37,383 nucleotides of DNA from assembly GCA_964484135.1 (NCBI GenBank), contig CAZAEL010000021.1:1-37383 (forward strand), written 5' to 3'. Below the pieces are notes generated by a model. That model made no database searches. It was not told the origin of the DNA and was given only the letters and a program-made list of their open reading frames with translations. This document shows, piece by piece, positions 32,251-37,383 of this stretch; position 1 is the stretch's first letter, and every line of letters starts with the position of its first letter. The DNA comes from CAZAEL01 sp964484135. GTDB taxonomy: Bacteria > Elusimicrobiota > Elusimicrobia > FEN-1173. Made by a program: the position numbers and the translations under genes.

Positions 32251-33450
32251 TCAGGCCGGCGGCAGGATCTTGCGGAACTGGCGTTTGCCGACTTTCAAAA
32301 CGTTCTCCCCGGACACGGTCAGGGCGTCGCCGGCCTTGACCCGCCCGCCCGCCCACTCCACCGCGCCCTGCTCAAGCAGCCGCCGGGCCTCGTTCTTGGA
32401 CGGCGCCAGCCCGGCCTCCACCAGAAGGTCCGCCGCGCCGATGGGGGACTGGGACGCCCGGTGCTCGCGCATGTCCTCCGGCGTCTCGCGCTTGGAAAAA
32501 ACCTTTTCGAACCCGGCCCGCGCCTCTTTGGCCGCGGCCGGGCCGTGGAACCGTCCCGTCAGGATTTCCGCCAGCCGTTTCTTGGCCTCCATGGGGTGCA
32601 GGGCCTTCACCTCGGACGGTTTCTCCTCGGTCAAGAGTTCGTAGTACTTCCACATCAGGGCGTCGGGGACGGACATGACCTTCCCGAACATGTCCTGCGG
32701 CGTGTCGTTCAGGGCGATGGAGTTGCCGTAGGACTTGGACATCTTCTTGACGCCGTCCGTCCCCTCCAAAAGCGGCAGGGTCAGCACCGCCTGGGGCTCC
32801 TGGCCCGCGTCTTTTTGCATGGTGCGGCCCATGAGCAGGTTGAACAACTGGTCCGTGCCGCCGATCTCCACGTCGGCGTGGACCTTCACCGAATCGTAGC
32901 CCTGCATGAGCGGGTAAAAAAGCTCCAGCAGGGTGATGGGGCTGCCCTCTTTCAGCCGCTTCTGAAAATCGTCCCGTTCCAGGAGCTGCTGGACGGTGTG
33001 CCGGGACATGACCTGCAAAATGGTCTGGTCCCCGTCGCCCACGCTCTGGTTGGCGAAAAGGAGCGCCAGCCACCGGGAATTGAAGACCACCTCGGTGCGG
33101 GCCTTGTCCAGCACCTTGTACACCTGGGCCAGGTAGGTCTGGGCGTTCCGCTGGATCTCCCGCTCGTTCAGGGACGGGCGCGTGGCGGACCTTCCGGAAG
33201 GATCGCCGATGCGCGCGGTGTAGTCGCCGATGATGAGCACCGCGGTGTGCCCCTGGTCCTGGAACTGCCGGAGCTTGTTCAAGGGAACGGTGTGGCCCAA
33301 ATGCAGGTCCGGCGCCGTGGGGTCCACGCCGAACTTCACGCGCAGGAGCCGGCCCTTTTTGAGCTTGGCCTCCAGCTCCTCCCGGGAGATGACCTTCTCC
33401 GCCCCCCGCAGAAGTTTTTCCAAATCCGGAGAATGCGCCGCCTGGGTCAT
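32251..33450 (-). CDS. tyrS: Tyrosyl-tRNA synthetase, 399 aa
   Basis: Class I synthetase charging tRNA-Tyr. HIGH-like motif is PDLHLGHT (residues ~47-54); KMSKS is VKKMSKSYGN. Other family blocks are GDYTARIGDPSGRSATRP, MQGYDSVKVHADVEIGGTDQLFNLLMGR, and the C-terminal S4 RNA-binding domain (~335-399, ADLLVEAGLAPSKNEARRLLEQGAV). Start ATG 33450 overlaps the lemA stop as ATGA; the frame extends further upstream into lemA without meaning. The long first insertion suggests the TyrZ/TyrRS-2 type. Confidence 0.96.
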   Translation of the reverse strand: MTQAAHSPDLEKLLRGAEKVISREELEAKLKKGRLLRVKFGVDPTAPDLHLGHTVPLNKLRQFQDQGHTAVLIIGDYTARIGDPSGRSATRPSLNEREIQRNAQTYLAQVYKVLDKARTEVVFNSRWLALLFANQSVGDGDQTILQVMSRHTVQQLLERDDFQKRLKEGSPITLLELFYPLMQGYDSVKVHADVEIGGTDQLFNLLMGRTMQKDAGQEPQAVLTLPLLEGTDGVKKMSKSYGNSIALNDTPQDMFGKVMSVPDALMWKYYELLTEEKPSEVKALHPMEAKKRLAEILTGRFHGPAAAKEARAGFEKVFSKRETPEDMREHRASQSPIGAADLLVEAGLAPSKNEARRLLEQGAVEWAGGRVKAGDALTVSGENVLKVGKRQFRKILPPA

Positions 33451-34127
33451 GACAGCGACGCGCCGCCGAAGGCCGCGGGCTCCGCGGACGCCGGGCTCGC
33501 CGGACGGTCCGCCGGGAGGGCTTCGCCGGGCCAGGGTTGTTTGGCGGTCCACCGCCGGGGGCGGGCCTCCACCTGGGGGGCGGACAGGGCGGCCTGGGGC
33601 TTGAACCCCGTCAACGCCCGGAGCGCCCGGCCCGTCAATCCGCCCAGGGCCCGGTTGTACACCGCCGCGGCGTCGTTGTACAGCTCCTGCGCGTCGCCGA
33701 TCTCCTTTTCCAGGCGGACCAGGGACCGGAAGTACTGGCGGAAAAAATTGGCGGAGGGGCTCTCGGCGGAAAACCCCTCCAGGAAAAGGGCGAACCCCTG
33801 GCGGATCAGCCGGCTCAGACGCATCTCCTCCCGCAGGCGGGCGTCCAAGAGGGCGCTCCGGTCCGCGGCCGGGAACGCGGGCGCGGGGGCCAGGCGCGCC
33901 AGGCTCTTGCGCAAGGCCGGAACATGCTCGGGCAGGAGCCCCCGCTCCCCGCACAGGGCGCACCAGACCTGGGCCAGCTCCTGCCGCTGGCGCAGGATGT
34001 CCTCCAGCACGTGGCGCGCGCCCAAAAGCTGGGAGCGCAGGCCCAGGAGGGCCCGGCGGCGGTTGAACAGATGGACCGCCGCGGCCACCGCGGCCAGCCC
34101 CATGAGACCGAGGAACATCAGCTTCAT
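33447..34127 (-). CDS. LemA family membrane-anchored protein, 226 aa
   Basis: N-terminal transmembrane helix (residues ~2-19) followed by a helical domain. Seen: NRRRALLGLRSQLLGARHVLEDILRQRQELAQVW (the LemA R-R-x-E/D-L analogue), FFRQYFRSLVRLEKEIGDAQELYNDAAAVYNRAL (the YND...YN motif) and LTGFKPQAAL. The last ~45 residues are Ala/Pro-rich and not part of the family core. The biochemical role of LemA proteins is unknown; they face the cell exterior in some bacteria. Start ATG 34127 has no ribosome-binding site and follows thiO by 27 nt. It overlaps tyrS by 4 nt. Confidence 0.8.
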   Translation of the reverse strand: MKLMFLGLMGLAAVAAAVHLFNRRRALLGLRSQLLGARHVLEDILRQRQELAQVWCALCGERGLLPEHVPALRKSLARLAPAPAFPAADRSALLDARLREEMRLSRLIRQGFALFLEGFSAESPSANFFRQYFRSLVRLEKEIGDAQELYNDAAAVYNRALGGLTGRALRALTGFKPQAALSAPQVEARPRRWTAKQPWPGEALPADRPASPASAEPAAFGGASLS

Positions 34128-34154
34128 ATCAAAATGAAAACGCCCCTTTTCGAG

Positions 34155-35300
34155 TCAATGCGTTCCTTCCGCGGCCTTGGTGCCCGAGAACCGCTCCGGC
34201 GCGAAGGCCCGGCCCACCGGGTCCCAATTGTTTTCCATGAGACCCTGGGCCATGTACTTCCCGCTGAAGGGCGACATGAGCACCCCGTTCCGGAAATGCC
34301 CGGCGCAGATGGACGCCCCGTCCCAGCCGGGCAAAGGCCCCATCACGGGCCAGTTGTCCTCGCTCCCGGGACGCAAGCCCGCCCACACGTCCTTCACGCC
34401 CCGTCCCTGGAGCGTGGGGCACCACCGCACCGCCCAGTCCGCGATGCGGTTGATGGCCTCCAGCGTGGGCTTCACGTCGAAGCCCGCCTTCTCCATGGTG
34501 CCGCCCACGATGAGGCGGCCGTCCAGCTTGGGGGCGAAGTATCCCTTGCCGATGAACACGGGCCCGGGGAAAAGCCGGGGAAAGGCCTCCAACACCAAAA
34601 GCTGGCCCTTCACCGGCTCCAGGGGCAGGGCCATGTCCAGCTCGGACAAAAGGAAAGGCGTCCAGGGGCCGGCGGCCAGCACCGTGCGGTCGGCCAAATA
34701 TTCCCCGTCCTGGGTCCGGACGCCCAGCACGCGGCGGCCTTCCTTGATCAGGGACAAATCCGGGATCTGCTCCACGAACCGCACGCCCCGCAGACGGGAC
34801 GCCTCGGCCAGGGCCTGCACCCACTTGGCGCTGCTGAGTTGCCCGTCGTCCGGGCAGTACAGGGCGCCCTCCACCACCCGCTCCAAAGAAGGCAGGCGCT
34901 GGGCCACGTCCTGCGGGGTCCACCATTCCACCTTGAGGCCGCGGGCTTCCTGCCATCGTTTCTTTTCCAAAAGCGCGTCGCGCTCCTCCGGCGTCTCCGC
35001 CACGCGCCAGATGCCGCACTTCTCCCACTCCGGGTGGATGCCCGAATCCTCCCGCACCTGTTCCAGCAAAGCGGGAAACATGTCCCGGCTGGCCAGGCCC
35101 AGCTCGAAGAAAGGCCCGGGCGCGGGCGCCTCCTCCTGGGCGGCCAGCATGCCCGCGGCCACGCGGGACGCCTGCCCCCCCACGGAGGCCCGCTCCAGCA
35201 CCGCCACCCGCGCGCGGGCGCGCGCCAGATGGTACGCGATGGAACAGCCGATCACCCCGCCGCCCACGATCACCACGTCAAAATGATGTTTGGAAGTCAC
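34155..35300 (-). CDS. ThiO-like FAD-dependent glycine/D-amino-acid oxidase, 381 aa
   Basis: Rossmann FAD motif GGGVIGCSIAYHLA (residues ~13-26), then ASVGGQASRVAAGMLAAQ, the DAO-family middle (YCPDDGQLSSAKWVQALAEASRLRGVRF), TVLAAGPWTP, VKGQLLVL, GRLIVGGTMEKAGFD, and DVWAGLRPGSEDNWPVMGPLPG with HFRNGVLMSPFSG. This is closest to ThiO (iminoglycine for thiamin thiazole) but DadA-like enzymes are related. No other thiamin genes are in the window, so the symbol is left blank. Start GTG 35300 overlaps the mnmA stop as GTGA. Confidence 0.82.
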   Translation of the reverse strand: MTSKHHFDVVIVGGGVIGCSIAYHLARARARVAVLERASVGGQASRVAAGMLAAQEEAPAPGPFFELGLASRDMFPALLEQVREDSGIHPEWEKCGIWRVAETPEERDALLEKKRWQEARGLKVEWWTPQDVAQRLPSLERVVEGALYCPDDGQLSSAKWVQALAEASRLRGVRFVEQIPDLSLIKEGRRVLGVRTQDGEYLADRTVLAAGPWTPFLLSELDMALPLEPVKGQLLVLEAFPRLFPGPVFIGKGYFAPKLDGRLIVGGTMEKAGFDVKPTLEAINRIADWAVRWCPTLQGRGVKDVWAGLRPGSEDNWPVMGPLPGWDGASICAGHFRNGVLMSPFSGKYMAQGLMENNWDPVGRAFAPERFSGTKAAEGTH

Positions 35301-36406
35301 GAGAGAACCGCCTTTCTGGATGAAGCCTCCACCAAAGTGATGGTCCCCCCGCCGACCACTTCGTCGCCGTCATAAAAAACCGCGGACTGCCCCGGGGTCA
35401 CGGCCCGCTGGGGCTTGAGCCACTCCACCTCCGCGCCCAGCGCGGTCACCCGCACCCGGCCCGGGGCCGCCTCGTGCCGGGAACGGATCTGCACAAGCGC
35501 CTCGAACTCCTCGGCGGGCGGCGCCCCCGTGGTCCAAACCACGTCCCGCGCCGTGAAGCGCGGCGAAAGCGTTTCCCGGTCGTCGCCCACCACCACCGTG
35601 TTGGTCCGGGGGTCCAGGTCCACCACGTACACGGGACGTCCCAGGGACAGCCCCAGCCCCTCCCGCTGGCCCCGCGTGTAAAAAGCCACGCCCCGGTGCG
35701 TGCCCAGCACCCGGCCCGCGGTGTCGCGGATCTCGCCGGGCCGGGCCGTGGGGTCCGTCTCCGGGTCCGTGTGGGCCTGCAAATAGGACCGGGTGTCCGC
35801 CCCCGGCACAAAGCAAATTTCCATGCTTTCGGCCTTCTCCGCCGTCTTCAGGCCGAACCGACGGGCCGCCTCCCGCACATCGGGCTTGGTCAGCCCCCCC
35901 ACCGGAAACATCAGGCGGGACAGCTCCGCCTGGCCCAGGTGGTGCAGAACATAAGACTGGTCCTTTTGCCGGTCCACAGCGCGGAACAACCCATGCGCGC
36001 CCCCCGCCTTGGGCAGGACCCGCGCGTAATGGCCCGTGGCCACCGCGTCCGCGCCCAGGGCCACGGCCTTCTTCAACAGCGCGTCGAACTTCACGAACCG
36101 GTTGCAGTTCACGCAGGGGTTGGGGGTCTCGGCGTTCAGGTAGGAGGTCACAAAGGGGGCCATGATGTTCTCATGGAAAGTCTGGGAAAAATCCAGCACG
36201 TAATGGGGCACGTTCAGGCGGGCGCACACGGACCGGGCGTCCTCAATGTCCCGCGTGGAGCCGCAGCAGCCGAAACCCGTCTCGATCTTGAGCAGGCGCA
36301 AAGTGACGCCGATGACCCGGTGCCCCTGCTCCTGCAAAAGCGCCGCCGCCACGGAGGAATCCACCCCCCCGGACATGGCCACCACGATGTGCTTCGGTTC
36401 GTTCAA
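35297..36406 (-). CDS. mnmA: tRNA-specific 2-thiouridylase MnmA, 369 aa
   Basis: Thiolates U34 of Lys, Glu and Gln tRNAs. ATP-PP motif MSGGVDSS (residues 11-18). The catalytic cysteines are Cys98 in NPCVNCN and Cys198 in SMEICFV. Other blocks: ATGHYARV, KDQSYVLHHL, FPVGGLTKPDVRE, GTHRGVAFYTRGQREGLG. The GFGCCGSTRDIEDA insertion after the first strand is common in part of the family. Start TTG 36406 follows GGAGGAG at ~6 nt, the same leader context as fumC. It heads the long minus-strand unit mnmA-thiO-lemA-tyrS-gpmA-pilZ-dedA. Confidence 0.95.
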   Translation of the reverse strand: MNEPKHIVVAMSGGVDSSVAAALLQEQGHRVIGVTLRLLKIETGFGCCGSTRDIEDARSVCARLNVPHYVLDFSQTFHENIMAPFVTSYLNAETPNPCVNCNRFVKFDALLKKAVALGADAVATGHYARVLPKAGGAHGLFRAVDRQKDQSYVLHHLGQAELSRLMFPVGGLTKPDVREAARRFGLKTAEKAESMEICFVPGADTRSYLQAHTDPETDPTARPGEIRDTAGRVLGTHRGVAFYTRGQREGLGLSLGRPVYVVDLDPRTNTVVVGDDRETLSPRFTARDVVWTTGAPPAEEFEALVQIRSRHEAAPGRVRVTALGAEVEWLKPQRAVTPGQSAVFYDGDEVVGGGTITLVEASSRKAVLS

Positions 36407-36500
36407 CGCCGCTCCTCCCCCGCAAAAAAGGGGCTGTCCTTTGCCGTCCGATGGCGAAAAACGCCCCGAAACGGGAAAGGCCCACCGACTCAAAAATGTA

Positions 36501-36530
36501 TTGGAAAGACGATGTCTATTTTATCATAAT
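36501..36530 (+). promoter_or_regulatory. Possible promoter of the 161-aa accessory gene
   Basis: TTGGAA (36501-36506), 18-nt spacer, CATAAT (36525-36530). The ~60-nt leader can form GGGG/CCCC hairpins (36532-36560). It lies in the divergent mnmA/accessory region. mnmA's own promoter was not identified. Confidence 0.4.
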
Positions 36531-36595
36531 CAGGGGTGCAAAAAGCCCCCCCCTTTGGGGCCGAATACATGTTGGGCCTCATATCAGGAGAATTC

Positions 36596-37081
36596 ATGGC
36601 TCGGAAACAACGAACTCCAGATGAGTTGCGGAAGGTTTCTAATCACCTCCACTATGAAATCTGGATGTTCTCTATGATGGCTCAATCCCTTGCTCTCGGC
36701 ATAGCCGGGGCAAGCGCAATGAATAATGCCCTACTCGAGTCATTCACCATCCATGCGCGCGCATTGTTCTTATTTTTCTATGCGGAGGGTCCGCGCGAGG
36801 ATGACGTCATTGCCGAGGATTTTTTCCCACATCCGGAAGATTGGCCTAAGATACGACCTGCAGAATCTCCGGAGCTTAAAATCGCCCACGAGCGGGTGGG
36901 AAAGCAGGTCGCCCACTTGACCTATGCCCGCCTGGACGTGACCCCCGAGGCCAAACCCTGGCCATTTATCAAAATCAACAACGAACTGGCGGCGCTAGTA
37001 AAACAATTTAGGGAAACCGTTCCCAAGGATTTCCTTGGAACCCGTTGGACAGAAAGCCCTTCGGAAAAGAGATCGGCCTAA
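36596..37081 (+). CDS. Uncharacterised helical protein, 161 aa, accessory
   Basis: Start ATG 36596 has AGGAG at the right distance (an upstream ATG 36536 lacks one). The protein is mostly helical: LRKVSNHLHYEIWMFSMMAQSLALG, NNALLESFTIHARALFLFFY, then DDVIAEDFFPHPEDWPKIRP and GKQVAHLTYARLDV. I recall similar short proteins in scattered bacterial genomes but cannot name a family; the ESFTIHAR helix loosely recalls HEPN-type proteins, which is only a hint. GC and codon use are visibly lower than upstream, and the strand switches from the housekeeping block, suggesting transfer. Confidence 0.7.
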   Translation: MARKQRTPDELRKVSNHLHYEIWMFSMMAQSLALGIAGASAMNNALLESFTIHARALFLFFYAEGPREDDVIAEDFFPHPEDWPKIRPAESPELKIAHERVGKQVAHLTYARLDVTPEAKPWPFIKINNELAALVKQFRETVPKDFLGTRWTESPSEKRSA

Positions 37082-37150
37082 TAAGCTGCAACCAACAGCT
37101 TGCCTGCGGGGCTGCGATTAAGGGTAGTCGTTGGGTGCCAAGAATTGCTT

Positions 37151-37383
37151 ATGGGGACTTTTGAGGAAAATCTTATTCCAGATACCACATCAGGGGTTAA
37201 GGAAGATTTTGAAACCTATCTATCCCGAGTGTCGAAATTTCTTCCTAATTTTCCCCAGGCCATACTTCAGGACTGGCTTTATCGTCACGGTCGCCACGCT
37301 ATTTATCGGTATGGATGGCTTAGATTTGATACTTTACGTTTTAGAAAAGAGATTTGGCCGACGAGAAAAATCCTAAAATCAGT
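37151..37383 (+). CDS. Uncharacterised protein, 3' end cut off by the window
   Basis: An open frame from ATG 37151 runs off the right edge (77 codons seen). It reads MGTFEENLIPDTTSGVKEDF, then LSRVSKFLPNFPQAILQDWLYRHGRHAIYRYGWLRFDTLRF and KEIWPTRKIL. The aromatic WLYRH...Y.WL.F...F pattern looks like real protein, whereas the overlapping stop-terminated frame at 37131-37376 looks random. Base composition is AT-rich against the rest. It follows the 161-aa gene by 69 nt on the same strand; no strong ribosome-binding site. Function unknown. Confidence 0.6.
   Translation, partial: MGTFEENLIPDTTSGVKEDFETYLSRVSKFLPNFPQAILQDWLYRHGRHAIYRYGWLRFDTLRFRKEIWPTRKILKS

Noticed and set aside
36407..36490. 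Small GGCG/CGCC and CCCG/CGGG hairpins upstream of mnmA as a riboswitch
   Set aside because: Short stems with A-rich loops, no recognisable aptamer; too little to support a call.
37131..37376. 81-codon frame at the right end
   Set aside because: It overlaps a better frame from 37151 with a more protein-like composition and no stop before the window edge.

Overview
This is a gene-dense, very GC-rich chromosomal window (34 protein genes plus two cut by the window edges) with no tRNA, rRNA, CRISPR array, transposase or phage gene that I could see. LemA, TMTC-like, PilZ, LysM and several signal-peptide proteins suggest a Gram-negative-type, probably uncultivated bacterium. The mix of housekeeping genes, many TPR/HEAT proteins and GT39/GT87/YfhO/TMTC-type membrane glycosyltransferases is compatible with lineages such as Omnitrophota or Elusimicrobiota, but this is a low-confidence guess from gene content. 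TTG and GTG starts are common, usually after good Shine-Dalgarno sites, and several clear sigma70-type promoters (TTGACA-17-TATAAA, TTGAAG-17-TATAAT and others) can be read directly.

Layout. 1-5.6 kb (+): tail of a FIST protein, a HEAT-repeat protein, a TPR protein, a possible small RNA or attenuator, a CHASE-domain membrane sensor and a secreted alpha/beta hydrolase. 5.6-12.3 kb (-): lysM, small tpr, dprA, topA, xerC and a UBA-like-domain gene (DNA uptake, topology and recombination). 12.4-15.5 kb (-): two polytopic glycosyltransferases (GT39-like, GT87-like) and a DUF1232 protein. 15.7-17.3 kb (-): comM, divergent from yaeQ (+). 18.0-20.1 kb (-): citrate synthase, a membrane-anchored nuclease and a cREC receiver-like protein. 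20.3-22.3 kb (-): greA, a formyltransferase homologue that has lost its catalytic residues, and a tandem PC4 protein. 22.4-26.0 kb: divergent YfhO-like and TMTC-like membrane proteins. 26.1-30.5 kb: radical SAM/SPASM (+), fumC (-) and a short GT35 phosphorylase-like gene (+). 30.5-36.4 kb (-): mnmA, thiO-like, lemA, tyrS, gpmA, pilZ and dedA, tightly packed with several 4-nt start/stop overlaps. 36.6 kb to the end (+): two genes of visibly lower GC, looking like the edge of an accessory region.

The most unusual signal is a palindromic element seen as two full copies (17426-17505 and 21782-21845) and one half copy (21742-21759). Each full copy has a perfect 16-bp outer stem enclosing two small hairpins. 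The two outer stems differ at three positions, each compensated on the other arm. One end of the element supplies the ribosome-binding sequence and the first two bases of the start codon of yaeQ and of the formyltransferase-like gene. Other items worth a look are the degenerate formyltransferase beside a PC4 duplication in the greA cluster, two strong promoters so close to their genes that the mRNAs should be nearly leaderless, and convergent genes that overlap by exactly CTAG.

No gene-free stretch exceeds 300 bases. The longest are 15511-15757 (repeat and terminator), 20121-20334 (citrate synthase promoter and two stem-loops), 17291-17501 (comM promoter and palindrome A), 3629-3837 (candidate small RNA and terminator) and 36407-36595 (divergent promoter region).
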